From the NCBI RefSeq assembly GCF_000367365.1, contig NZ_BARF01000132.1:1-59541 (forward strand): 59,541 nucleotides of DNA. The letters are read 5' to 3'. The position numbers were made by a program, and so were the translations under genes. This document shows positions 9,278 to 17,398 of the stretch, one piece after another (positions within the stretch are counted from its first letter, which is position 1; every line of letters begins with the position of its first letter). The stretch comes from Streptomyces prunicolor NBRC 13075. Its GTDB lineage: Bacteria > Actinomycetota > Actinomycetes > Streptomycetales > Streptomycetaceae. The notes beneath the pieces were generated by a model. That model was not told where the DNA came from, did not search any database, and saw only the letters and a program-made list of their open reading frames with translations.

Positions 9278-9288
9278 CCGTCTGAACC
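9278..9288 (-). promoter_or_regulatory. Single PHO-box-like unit upstream of ppk
   Basis: On the minus strand 9278-9288 reads GGTTCAGACGG, matching the GGTTCA core of the PHO unit at pstS. The following 11 nt do not repeat it well. Streptomyces ppk is known to be phosphate-controlled, so the site is a sensible candidate, but a single unit is weak evidence. Confidence 0.35.
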
Positions 9289-9398
9289 AATGGTTACGGC
9301 GACATGGCGTGCGGGATATCGGAGGGCGGCTCCCGGACGTCTACGGCACGGAAACGAACGTATCGGATGCCGGGGAGCCGTGGGCAGGGGGGATCAGG

Positions 9399-10358
9399 TC
9401 AGGCCGTGCGGCGGCGCAGCAGGGTGAAGGCGGCGGCGACGGCCAGGGCGGTGACGGTGAGGATCAGGGCGGTTTCGGTGAGCTGGAGGGGCCAGAACTG
9501 GGAGGAGGGGTGGTACTCCCGGTAGTGGCCGACGATGTCATGGGCGGCCAGGCACGCCTTCTCGGCTGTGCCGCACGGGTCGGGGATGTGGGCGCCGGTG
9601 GAGGTGACGGCGCCTTCGCCGCCGTGGAAGGCCGCCTTCATCGGCGGGTAGCCGTCGGGCAGGGCGCTGACGTCGGTCCGCCACGGCCAGAGGTGGGGGC
9701 TCGCCCACAGGACGAGGCTCCGCGCGACCCCGGTCGCCAGGACGGCGACCATGAGGCCGACCGCGGCGCGGCGCACGACCAGACCCGCGAGGGCGCCGAG
9801 GGCGAGGCCGAGCAGCGGGAACGCGATGGCGATCGGTCCGTTGGTCTCGAAGGTGCCGTTGTCGGTCCAGTTCCAGCCCTTCGGCACCTGGTGCGCGTCG
9901 AACAGCAGGCGGTGCAGCCCGACGAGCAGGGTGGTGCCCGCGGTGAGCAGTGCGGCCGGGGCGGCGAGCTTGGTGGCCAGCCAGCGGACCGGGCTGACCG
10001 ACTGGGTCCAGGCGAGTTCCGCGGTGCCGTTCTCCAGTTCGCGGCCGATCAGCATGCCGCCCGCCCAGAGGGCGACGAGGATCGGCAGGAAGTCGATCGC
10101 GGCCTCGCTGAACCGGAAGGCGAGGTGGTACCTGTCGACGGAGTAGTCCTCCAGGTCGCAGAGGTCGACGGTGCACTTCCGCCGCCACGCGGCACCGGCC
10201 GCGTTCCCTCCCGGGCCGTACGCCCACAGGAGCACCGCCGAGACCAGGGTGACGAAGACCCCCCAGAGGAACAGGGCGGGCTGGTGCAGGCGCAGGACGG
10301 CACGCCAGGCGCGGGCCGGTCTCGGGCGGGCCGTGGCGGCGACGGCCTGGGCGGTCAT
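9399..10358 (-). CDS. ABC-2-type membrane protein (third of three paralogues)
   Basis: This is a 319-residue membrane protein with about six hydrophobic segments, starting at ATG 10358 (MTAQAVAATARP), where it overlaps the previous gene as ATGA. The segment GRELENGTAELAWTQSVSPVRWLATKL is nearly shared with the next two genes upstream, so the three arose by tandem duplication. The pattern RELE.GT..LAWTQSV.P.RWL is typical of actinobacterial ABC-2 permease-like proteins. It presumably forms the export channel with the ATPase at 12129-13019. The extracellular loop here has several Cys (RRKCTVDLCD; DPCGTAEKACLAAH). Confidence 0.85.
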   Translation of the reverse strand: MTAQAVAATARPRPARAWRAVLRLHQPALFLWGVFVTLVSAVLLWAYGPGGNAAGAAWRRKCTVDLCDLEDYSVDRYHLAFRFSEAAIDFLPILVALWAGGMLIGRELENGTAELAWTQSVSPVRWLATKLAAPAALLTAGTTLLVGLHRLLFDAHQVPKGWNWTDNGTFETNGPIAIAFPLLGLALGALAGLVVRRAAVGLMVAVLATGVARSLVLWASPHLWPWRTDVSALPDGYPPMKAAFHGGEGAVTSTGAHIPDPCGTAEKACLAAHDIVGHYREYHPSSQFWPLQLTETALILTVTALAVAAAFTLLRRRTA

Positions 10359-11110
10359 ACGGCGGTCCCTTTGCTGTTCGTACGGCGGCCGAGCAGCGCG
10401 TACGCGGCCACGAGGGCGAGGGCGGTGAGGGCGAGGAGCACGGCGGTCGCTGTGAGCTGGACGGGCCAGAAGCGGCGGTCGGGCCAGATGTTGTCCCACT
10501 CGGCGCCGAAGAAGTGGCGCGCCGCGAAGGTGACCCCGGCGGCCACCGCGAGGGCGGGCAGCGCGCGGCCGAGGGCGACTCCGGCGAGGGTGCCGGCGGC
10601 CAGGGCGAAGAGGACCAGGGCGACGGAGAGCGGGCCGGCCGGGACGAGGACGCGGTCGTAGGACCAGTTGGTGACCAGGACGTCCTGGTCGCCGGTCCAG
10701 ACCCAGGCGTAGACCAGGCCCAGCAGGGTGGTGCCGGCGGTCAACGGCAGGGCCGCCGCGCCGAGTTGGGCGGTGAGCCAGCGGGCCGGGGTGACGGACT
10801 GGGTCCAGGCGAGGCGGGCGGTGCCGGTCTCCAGCTCGCGGCCGACGAGGGCGGCACCCGCCCAGGCGGCGACGGCCAGGGAGACGTAACTGAGCACCTC
10901 GCCAAGGAAGTTCATGACGTTGTTGACGTCGGTGAGGACGAAGTACTGGTCGACGGGGTGCCGTTCGGCGGGCGCCCGGAACAGGTGCACCCAGAGCAGC
11001 GCGCCCACGGCGAGCAGCAGGAACGCGCCCCAGACGGTCAACGCCGGTCGGTGCAGGCGCAGTACGGCGCGCTGCGGCTGGGTGGTGGGGCTCAGGGCCA
11101 GGGCGGTCAT
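10355..11110 (-). CDS. ABC-2-type membrane protein (second paralogue)
   Basis: At 251 residues this is the shortest of the three paralogues. It has the same first segment (RAVLRLHRPALTVWGAF) and the same core (VGRELETGTARLAWTQSVTP). Compared with its neighbours it lacks most of the Cys-containing extracellular loop. It starts at ATG 11110 and overlaps both neighbours by 4 nt. The three genes probably make subunits of one transporter; whether all three are in one complex cannot be seen. Confidence 0.85.
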   Translation of the reverse strand: MTALALSPTTQPQRAVLRLHRPALTVWGAFLLLAVGALLWVHLFRAPAERHPVDQYFVLTDVNNVMNFLGEVLSYVSLAVAAWAGAALVGRELETGTARLAWTQSVTPARWLTAQLGAAALPLTAGTTLLGLVYAWVWTGDQDVLVTNWSYDRVLVPAGPLSVALVLFALAAGTLAGVALGRALPALAVAAGVTFAARHFFGAEWDNIWPDRRFWPVQLTATAVLLALTALALVAAYALLGRRTNSKGTAV

Positions 11111-12132
11111 ACGGCGGCTGCCTTACGTGCGGGCGCCGACGGACCGGTCTGGCGCCTGAGGAGTCGGAACGCGGCCAGGGCCAGGAGCGCGGTGACGGCG
11201 AGGATGATCGCGGTCGCGGTCAACTGGAGCGGCCAGTAGTGGGATTGGGGGTGGTAGTCGTTGTAGTAGCCGACGGCGTCGAGCTTGGTGTAGCGGGCCT
11301 GGCAGCTCGCGAAACCGGAGCCCCCGCAGTGCGGGTCGGCGACGTGGGCGCCGGTGGAGGTGACCAGGCCCTGGTCGACGATGATGCCGGAGCCCTGCGG
11401 GACGTCGTTCTTGAGGCTGCTGAACTTGGTGACGGTGGGCCAGAGGTGGGGCGTGGCGATGGCCATGACGCTCCACAGGAGCCCCGTGCCGCACAGCGAA
11501 CCGACCAGCGAACCAAGGGAGTTGCGCTTGAGCAGGCCGAACAGGGCGCCGATCACCAGGGCGGCCAGGGCCATGGCGGCGGTGGCCGGGCCGTTGGCCG
11601 CGTAGGTGCCGACGTCGTACCAGCTCTTGGCCGAGTCGAGGCGGCCCTGGCCCGTCGACCAGGCCCAGTGGTGCAGCCCGACGAGCAGTCCGGAGCCCAC
11701 CGCGACGAGTACGGCCGGGACGGCGAGCTTGGCGGCGAGCCAGCGGGCCGGGGAGACCGACTGGGTCCAGGCCAACTGCGCCGTGCCGTGCTCCAGTTCG
11801 CGGCTGGTCAGGGTGGCACCGGACCAGGCGGCGATCAGGACGGGGACGCCGATGACGGCGAAGGTCGTGTACATGTACCAGTCCTTGTGGCGGCCGACCG
11901 CGCTCGGGTCGTACGCGCAGCCGCCCGTCTCGCAGGCGTGGTACTGCTTCCAGCCTTCGACCGCCCCTTCGGTGAGCGGCCCGCCCACCCACAGCAGGAG
12001 TCCGCCGAGGACGAGCACGAACACGGTCCAGGCCAGCAGGGCCGGGCGGTGCAGGCGCAGCAGCCAGTGGAGCAGATGCGGCGAGGAGCCGGCCGGGCGC
12101 CCGGTGACCGGCGGTGTGGCGAGGGCGGTCAT
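11107..12132 (-). CDS. ABC-2-type membrane protein (first paralogue)
   Basis: This 341-residue membrane protein is directly downstream of the ATPase gene, with a 4-nt overlap at each end. It contains LLRLHRPALLAWTVF, then the shared core SRELEHGTAQLAWTQSVSPARWLAAKL. The long outer loop has Cys pairs (ACETGGCAY and DPHCGGSGFASCQ), as in the third paralogue, so disulfides outside the membrane are likely. The function is presumably export or defence at the membrane. The substrate is unknown. Confidence 0.86.
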   Translation of the reverse strand: MTALATPPVTGRPAGSSPHLLHWLLRLHRPALLAWTVFVLVLGGLLLWVGGPLTEGAVEGWKQYHACETGGCAYDPSAVGRHKDWYMYTTFAVIGVPVLIAAWSGATLTSRELEHGTAQLAWTQSVSPARWLAAKLAVPAVLVAVGSGLLVGLHHWAWSTGQGRLDSAKSWYDVGTYAANGPATAAMALAALVIGALFGLLKRNSLGSLVGSLCGTGLLWSVMAIATPHLWPTVTKFSSLKNDVPQGSGIIVDQGLVTSTGAHVADPHCGGSGFASCQARYTKLDAVGYYNDYHPQSHYWPLQLTATAIILAVTALLALAAFRLLRRQTGPSAPARKAAAV

Positions 12133-13019
12133 ACGGCGGTCTCCTCGGTCTTGGCGGCGGGGGCGGCACCGGCCTCGGGGTTGCGCAGATAGGAGAGGAC
12201 CAGCTCCTCCAACGACGGGGTGCTGGTACGCCAGTCGGTGTCGAGGGTGCTCGACGGGCGGACCAGCGCGCTGAGTTGGCGGCCGGTGGTGCGGGACTCG
12301 ACGACCGTGTGCGGGGCGAGGACCGCGTGCGCGGGCGCGGACACATGGACGTGCGCGGCGAGCAGCTCGTCGATCTCACCGGCGAGCCGGACCCGGCCGC
12401 CGCCGATCAGCAGCAAGTGGTCGCAGGAGTCCTCCAGTTCGGCCACGACGTGCGAGGACATCACGATCGTGGTGCCGGACTCGGCGGCCTGCGCCATGAG
12501 GAGGCCCATCATCTCGTGCCGGGCCAGTGGGTCCAGGTCGGCCATCGGCTCGTCCAGGAGCAGCAGTTCGGGCCGCTTGGCCAGCGCGAGGGCGAGGGCG
12601 ACCCGGGTGCACTGGCCGCCGGAGAGGGTGCGGATGCGGGACTTCGGGTTCAAGTCCCCGTCGTCCACGATGCGTTGGGCGACGGAGGCGTCCCAGCGGT
12701 CGGTGTTCAGGTCGGCGCCCATGCGCAGCGTCTCGGCGACGCTGAGCTGCGGGTAGAGGGGCTTGTCCTGCGCGACGTAGGCCACCCGCTCGCGGGCCGC
12801 GCCCGGCACCGTACCGAGGACGGATATCGCGCCCTCGGTCGGCGCGAGCAGTCCGGCGGCGAGCGTGAGGAGCGTGGACTTGCCCGCGCCGTTCGGTCCC
12901 ACGACCGCGCAGACGCGTCCGGCGGGCAGCCGGAAGGCGCAGTCCCGCAGGGCCCACCCTCCCCGCCGGCCGAACCGCTTGCCGAGAGCGGCGGCCTCTA
13001 TCGCGGCGGTGCCTGTCAT
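12129..13019 (-). CDS. ABC transporter ATP-binding protein
   Basis: This is a 296-residue ATPase with Walker A GPNGAGKST, a signature LSGGQCTR with a Cys instead of the usual second Gln/Arg context, and Walker B LLLDEPMADLD followed by SSH. I chose ATG 13019 (MTGTAAIEAAALGKRF), which shares one base with the gntR stop (TGATG). It has a C-terminal extension of about 80 residues past the ATPase core. It belongs to the repressor, ATPase, three-permease operon, an arrangement like the YtrA/YtrB cell-envelope stress systems of Gram-positive bacteria. Confidence 0.93.
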   Translation of the reverse strand: MTGTAAIEAAALGKRFGRRGGWALRDCAFRLPAGRVCAVVGPNGAGKSTLLTLAAGLLAPTEGAISVLGTVPGAARERVAYVAQDKPLYPQLSVAETLRMGADLNTDRWDASVAQRIVDDGDLNPKSRIRTLSGGQCTRVALALALAKRPELLLLDEPMADLDPLARHEMMGLLMAQAAESGTTIVMSSHVVAELEDSCDHLLLIGGGRVRLAGEIDELLAAHVHVSAPAHAVLAPHTVVESRTTGRQLSALVRPSSTLDTDWRTSTPSLEELVLSYLRNPEAGAAPAAKTEETAV

Positions 13020-13402
13020 CAGTCTTCTCCTTGGAAGTGCTTGTCGAGTACGGCGGTGAAGAGCGCGGCGACGTCGTCCCGGCCGAGTCCGGCCTCCCGG
13101 GCGCGCTCGGCCCAGTCGTCGAGTTCTAACCGCAGGGGCGAGTCGGCGGGCGTGATGCTCAGCCCCTTGCGGATGAAGGTGCCGAGTCCACGGCGGGCCT
13201 CGACCAGCCCTTCGCGCTCCAGCTCGCGGTAGGCCTTCAGGACGGTGTTCGGGTTGATGGCGGTGGCCTCGACGACCTCGCGGGCCGTCGGCAGCTTGTC
13301 GCCGGGCTCCAGCATGCCCAGGCGCAGCGCCTGCTTGGTCTGCTGGACGATCTGAACGTAGGTGGCCACGCCGCTGTGCCGGTCGATGCGGTACTCGACC
13401 AC
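13019..13402 (-). CDS. GntR family regulator, YtrA subfamily
   Basis: This is a 127-residue regulator. It has the GntR winged helix (YVQIVQQTKQALRLGMLEPG, then LPTAREVVEATAINPNTVLKAYRELEREGL) and only a short C-terminal tail, as in the YtrA subfamily. The start is GTG 13402. It is the first gene of the ABC operon and its start lies 9 nt from a perfect palindrome (13411-13448). It therefore most likely represses its own operon, being released by an unknown signal. Confidence 0.93.
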   Translation of the reverse strand: MVEYRIDRHSGVATYVQIVQQTKQALRLGMLEPGDKLPTAREVVEATAINPNTVLKAYRELEREGLVEARRGLGTFIRKGLSITPADSPLRLELDDWAERAREAGLGRDDVAALFTAVLDKHFQGED

Positions 13403-13410
13403 TGGGGTTC

Positions 13411-13448
13411 CACCACCCTTTCACTAATTGAGTAGTGAAAGGGTGGTG
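13411..13448. promoter_or_regulatory. Perfect 16-bp inverted repeat, likely GntR operator
   Basis: Arms CACCACCCTTTCACTA (13411-13426) and its exact reverse complement (13433-13448) are separated by 6 nt. It sits 9 nt upstream of the GTG of gntR, so a bound dimer would block the promoter or the ribosome site. The palindrome lacks the T-run of a terminator, and its AT-containing centre is unlike the surrounding DNA. Confidence 0.85.
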
Positions 13449-13470
13449 CAAGGGGCCTGAGAAAGTCAAG

Positions 13471-13510
13471 TGAGATCGATCGAGATTGATTGAGATCGAT
13501 CGAGATCGGT
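13471..13510. repeat. Four tandem 10-bp repeats in the sigma-factor upstream region
   Basis: Four successive 10-mers occupy 13471-13480, 13481-13490, 13491-13500 and 13501-13510. All have the core GAGAT(C/T)G(A/G)(T): units 1 and 3 are identical and units 2 and 4 differ by a few bases. The period is close to one helix turn. They lie 47-86 nt upstream of the sigma-factor start. They may be a regulator-binding array or the result of slippage. Confidence 0.75.
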
Positions 13511-13556
13511 GTGCCGGTCCGTGAACCGATCGGCGGGGCTCGTGCGATGAGGAGAT

Positions 13557-14099
13557 GTGAGCGATACGGGAAGCGACGGGGAGCTGCTGCGGGCCATCGC
13601 GGCGGACGGCGACCGGCGCGCGTTCGAGGAGCTGTACCGGCGGTACGCGCCCTGGCTGACCGCGCGGCTGCGCGGCCGGTGCGCCGACGCCGGGATGGTC
13701 GACGACGTCGTACAGGAGACGTTTCTCGCGGTGTGGCGGGGCAGCGCCCGCTACCGCGAGGACGGCGATGTGGCCGGGTGGCTGTGGCGGATCGGGTCGC
13801 GGCGGCTGATCGACGTGCTGCGCGGCGACGGGGCGCGCGGCCGGATGCGGCAGGCGCTGGCGCGGCTGCGGCACCGGGACGAGGCGTCGGCGGAGGAGCG
13901 CGTGCTCGCGGGAGTCGAGCACGGTGACCTCGCGGGCGCCCTGGTCCGGCTCTCGCCGGAGTTGCGGGCGGTCCTCCAGGCCACCGTGATCGACGGGCTG
14001 ACCACCCGGGAGGCCGCCGTCCTGCTGGGCATCCCGGCGGGCACGGTCAAGACACGGGCCATGCGGGCCCGTAAGCAACTGCGGGAGGAGCTGGCATGA
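13557..14099 (+). CDS. ECF-type RNA polymerase sigma factor
   Basis: This 180-residue protein has sigma region 2 (FEELYRRYAPWL, then DDVVQETFLAVWRGSARY) and region 4 (LSPELRAVLQATVIDGLTTREAAVLLGIPAGTVKTRAMRARKQL). It directs RNA polymerase to a small target set. The start is GTG 13557. The AGGAG at 13550-13554 is only 2 nt from it, unusually close, so translation may be weak or the start may differ. It overlaps the anti-sigma gene by 4 nt, the usual arrangement for a sigma/anti-sigma pair. Confidence 0.94.
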   Translation: MSDTGSDGELLRAIAADGDRRAFEELYRRYAPWLTARLRGRCADAGMVDDVVQETFLAVWRGSARYREDGDVAGWLWRIGSRRLIDVLRGDGARGRMRQALARLRHRDEASAEERVLAGVEHGDLAGALVRLSPELRAVLQATVIDGLTTREAAVLLGIPAGTVKTRAMRARKQLREELA

Positions 14100-14935
14100 C
14101 CTGGCATGTGGCCGAAGACGACGTACGCGCCTATGCGCGGGGCGAGTTGGCACCGCCCATGCTCTGGTCCGCCGACACCCACCTCGCCCAGTGCGCCGAG
14201 TGCCGGGCCCTGCTCGCGTCCGTCACCGACCCGGTGGCGCTCGACGCGGGCTGGGAACGCCTCGACGCCGAACTCGACGCCCCCAGAAGGGGGTTGGTGG
14301 AATCCCTGCTCGTCCGGATCGGCGTCGCCGACCACACGGCACGGCTGCTGGCGGCGACGCCGGTACTGCGCCGCTCGTGGTTCGGCGCGGTGGCCCTGCT
14401 GCTCGTGATGACGGTCCTGGTGACCGACGCGTCGAACGTCGCGACACCCGACGTCTTCCTCGCCCTCGCCCCGCTGCTGCCGCTCGCGGGTGTGGCGATG
14501 GCGTACGGCCCGGTGCTCGACCCGACCTACGAGATGACGGTCGTGGCCCCGATGCACGGCTTCAAGCTCCTCATGATCCGCACAACCGCCGTACTGGTGG
14601 CGGGACTTGGCCTCAACGGCCTGGCGACCCTGGCCCTGCCCGGATACGGCCTCGCCGCCCTGGCCTGGCTGCTCCCCGCGCTCGCCCTCACCGCGACGAG
14701 CCTCGCGCTGACCCCGCGCCTGGGCCCGGTCCTCGCGCCGGGTGTGGTCGGCGGGGCCTGGACCGCCCTGCTGCTGGTGGCCCACGGGCGGGCGACCCAC
14801 GGCGGCACGCTCGCCCCGTTCACCGCGACCGGCCAGACGGTGGCAGCGGCGGTGGCGGTCCTGGCCGCGGGCCTGCTCTACCTGGCCCGCGACCGCTTCG
14901 ACACCAAGACCCCGGGCTTCGGCCCAACAGCCTGA
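14096..14935 (+). CDS. Membrane zinc-finger anti-sigma factor
   Basis: This 279-residue protein has a cytoplasmic N-terminus with the zinc motif HLAQCAEC (His, three residues, Cys, two residues, Cys) near residues 27-34. About six hydrophobic segments follow from residue 95 on. This is the layout of a ZAS anti-sigma factor that holds the sigma factor at the membrane until a signal arrives. It starts inside the end of the sigma gene (ATGA). Multi-span anti-sigma factors are less common than single-span ones. The ABC genes downstream are probable targets. Confidence 0.85.
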   Translation: MTWHVAEDDVRAYARGELAPPMLWSADTHLAQCAECRALLASVTDPVALDAGWERLDAELDAPRRGLVESLLVRIGVADHTARLLAATPVLRRSWFGAVALLLVMTVLVTDASNVATPDVFLALAPLLPLAGVAMAYGPVLDPTYEMTVVAPMHGFKLLMIRTTAVLVAGLGLNGLATLALPGYGLAALAWLLPALALTATSLALTPRLGPVLAPGVVGGAWTALLLVAHGRATHGGTLAPFTATGQTVAAAVAVLAAGLLYLARDRFDTKTPGFGPTA

Positions 14936-15008
14936 TTCCTCAAGCGACTTCACGCCCCACTTCATCCACTTCACGCAACTTCATGCCATTTTCTGACTGG
15001 AGTACGTC

Positions 15009-15869
15009 ATGACCACCACCGTCTCCGCGGCCGGGCTCAGCCTGCGCTACGGCCTGACGACCGCCCTCGACGACGTGTCGCTGCGGCTCACCGAAGGCGT
15101 CACCGGCCTGCTCGGCCCCAACGGGGCCGGAAAGACAACCCTGTTGAGGGTGCTGGCCACCGCGGTCCCCGCCGACGAGGGCACGTTCACCGTCCTCGGC
15201 CACGACCCCCGCACGCCCGCGGGCCGCCAGGAGACCCGGCGCGTGCTCGGCTACCTCCCGCAGACGCCGGGCTTCCACCCCGACTTCTCGGCCTTCGACT
15301 TCGTCGACTACGTAGCGATCCTCAAGGAGTTGACCGACCGCACCGCCCGCCACAACGAGGTACGGCGGGTGCTCGCCGAGGTCGACCTGTCGGACGTACG
15401 CGGCAAGCGCATCAAGAAGCTGTCCGGCGGTATGCGCCAGCGGGTCGCGCTCGCGGCGGCGCTGGTGGGCGACCCCGGCTTCCTGGTCCTGGACGAGCCG
15501 ACGGTCGGCCTGGACCCCGAACAGCGCATGCGCTTCAGGGAGTTGATCGCCCGCGCAGGGGAGGGGCGAACAGTTCTCCTGTCCACCCACCAGACCGAGG
15601 ACGTGGCGATGCTCTGCCACCGCGTCGTCGTGATGGCCGCCGGCCGCGTCCGCTTCGACGGCACCCCGGCCGAACTCACCGCACGGGCCGCGGGCCGCGT
15701 CTGGAGCAGCTCGGAACGGGACCCGAACGCGAAGGCGGGCTGGCGCACCGGCCTCGGCGTCTTCCGCAACGTGGGCGACCCGCCGCCCGGCGCCGAACTC
15801 GTCGAACCCACCCTGGAGGACGGCTACTTGCTCACCCTCGACGGCATGCACGCGGAGGCGACGGCATGA
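15009..15869 (+). CDS. ABC transporter ATP-binding protein
   Basis: This is a 286-residue ATPase with Walker A GPNGAGKTT, signature LSGGMRQR and Walker B LVLDEPTVGLDPEQ, then STHQTEDV. It starts at ATG 15009 after a 73-nt gap from the anti-sigma gene, and it overlaps the next gene by 4 nt. It drives the membrane proteins encoded at 15866-18090. The operon pairing with a sigma/anti-sigma module suggests a stress-induced transporter, substrate unknown. Confidence 0.94.
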   Translation: MTTTVSAAGLSLRYGLTTALDDVSLRLTEGVTGLLGPNGAGKTTLLRVLATAVPADEGTFTVLGHDPRTPAGRQETRRVLGYLPQTPGFHPDFSAFDFVDYVAILKELTDRTARHNEVRRVLAEVDLSDVRGKRIKKLSGGMRQRVALAAALVGDPGFLVLDEPTVGLDPEQRMRFRELIARAGEGRTVLLSTHQTEDVAMLCHRVVVMAAGRVRFDGTPAELTARAAGRVWSSSERDPNAKAGWRTGLGVFRNVGDPPPGAELVEPTLEDGYLLTLDGMHAEATA

Positions 15870-17398
15870 GCACGGTACTGACTGAGGCCCCCGCCGAGAC
15901 GAGCACGGCACCCGCCCGCGAGCCATGGTCGGCGATCTTCGCCCTGGCCCGCTTCGAGTCCCGCAAACTCCTCCTCCGTATCCCGGTGCTGTTCATGCTG
16001 GCGGCCTACGTCGCCTGGATCGTGTGGCGCACCAAGAGCGGCTGGTACGGCTATCCGGCCCTCCAGGACGTCGACCGCGCCACCCAGACCGGCCCGCTGC
16101 TGGTCGGCTTCGCGGTCCTGCTCTGTGTCAACCAGGCCGTACTGCGTTCCCAACGGCACGACACAGAGCGGCTGTTCGGGGTTCTGGTCCTCGAACCGTG
16201 GCGTCGTACGGCCGCGCACGCGCTGTCGATCCTGCCGGTGACCGGACTCGTCGTGCTGGGCGTGGCGGCCCAGTTCGGCTGGCAGGCGGTCAAGTCGACG
16301 GCGGTGGGCCACGGTTCGGTGGGCGAGCTGCTGGTAGGCCCGCTGTGCGTGCTGCTCTGCGGGGCGATCGGGCTGCTGATGGCGAGGCTGGTGCCGAAGC
16401 CGTTCGCGATCCCGGTGGCCGCGGTGCTGTTGCTCGTGTTCTCCGTCCTCGCGCCGGCCTCGATCGGCGGCGGCAGTGCCACGGCCTGGCTGACCCCGAT
16501 CGTCGGCGAGGGGAGCACCAAGACGATCCCCTCCGAACTGATCGGCCGCCCGGCCGTCTCGCACTCCCTGTACCTGACGGGCCTGGCCCTGACCCTCGCC
16601 CTGCTCGCGGTACTGATCAGCAAGGGCCGTACGAAGACGTCGACGGCGGTCCTGGCGGGCTCGCTGGCCGGAGCGATCGCCCTCGGCGTGGTCGGCGGAG
16701 TCGGCCAGGCGGCAGGCGTCTCGTCGGAGACGGTCGCGGCCCGCACGGTGGCCACGCTCAACCCGCAGAAGGTCCAGTCCTGCGTCCGGCACGGCCGTTC
16801 GACGTACTGCGCGTTCCCCGAGTGGGTACCCAGGACGGCGACATGGGCCGAGGTCACGGACCACGTCCAGTCCCTCGCGGGCGGCACCGCACAGACCCGG
16901 AAGCTGCTCGTGCAGCAACGGGTCGAGGCCCGCTACGGCATGGAGGGCGACGGCGCGATCGAGCCGTCCACCACACCGAACCAGGTCACCGTCCGCACGA
17001 TGTGGGGCGGACCCCGGACACCGGAGTTCTCCGCCGCGGTCGCCTCCGTACTGGTCCTCGGGAACGAGAAGGCCGGCGGTGACGTGTGCGACGGCCGCAT
17101 GGTCACCATCATGTGGCTGGCCCTGGGCTGGACGTCCGACCCGGTGACCGAGCTCCGCGCGGTCCGCCTGAGCGACACCGTGACCGGTTCCTCCATCGTC
17201 CTGTCGCCGACCAACGGAATGACCATGACGGCCGGACAGACCAGCGTCGTGAGGGAGTTGCTCGCGGCGGGCCCGTCCACGGTCACCCCGAAGGTGAAGG
17301 CGCACTGGGCGGAACTGACTGCTCCGAAGGTGACGACGGCAAAGGTCGCTCAGCTGCTGGGCGTCAAGGCTCCCGGTGGGGCTGACAAGTGCGAGTGA
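15866..17398 (+). CDS. ABC transporter membrane protein with large outer domain
   Basis: This 510-residue protein has about six hydrophobic segments in the first 290 residues (for example IPVLFMLAAYVAWIVW). A C-terminal region of about 220 residues then lies outside the membrane and contains Cys in SCVRHGRSTYC and GGDVCDG. It probably forms the channel for the ATPase just upstream, which it overlaps by 4 nt. I know no function for the outer domain. Its last codons overlap the next gene. Confidence 0.82.
   Translation: MSTVLTEAPAETSTAPAREPWSAIFALARFESRKLLLRIPVLFMLAAYVAWIVWRTKSGWYGYPALQDVDRATQTGPLLVGFAVLLCVNQAVLRSQRHDTERLFGVLVLEPWRRTAAHALSILPVTGLVVLGVAAQFGWQAVKSTAVGHGSVGELLVGPLCVLLCGAIGLLMARLVPKPFAIPVAAVLLLVFSVLAPASIGGGSATAWLTPIVGEGSTKTIPSELIGRPAVSHSLYLTGLALTLALLAVLISKGRTKTSTAVLAGSLAGAIALGVVGGVGQAAGVSSETVAARTVATLNPQKVQSCVRHGRSTYCAFPEWVPRTATWAEVTDHVQSLAGGTAQTRKLLVQQRVEARYGMEGDGAIEPSTTPNQVTVRTMWGGPRTPEFSAAVASVLVLGNEKAGGDVCDGRMVTIMWLALGWTSDPVTELRAVRLSDTVTGSSIVLSPTNGMTMTAGQTSVVRELLAAGPSTVTPKVKAHWAELTAPKVTTAKVAQLLGVKAPGGADKCE

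Noticed and set aside
6306..9290. A 994-codon open frame overlapping ppk
   Set aside because: It is an antisense-like frame of ppk and the CHAD gene with no family pattern.
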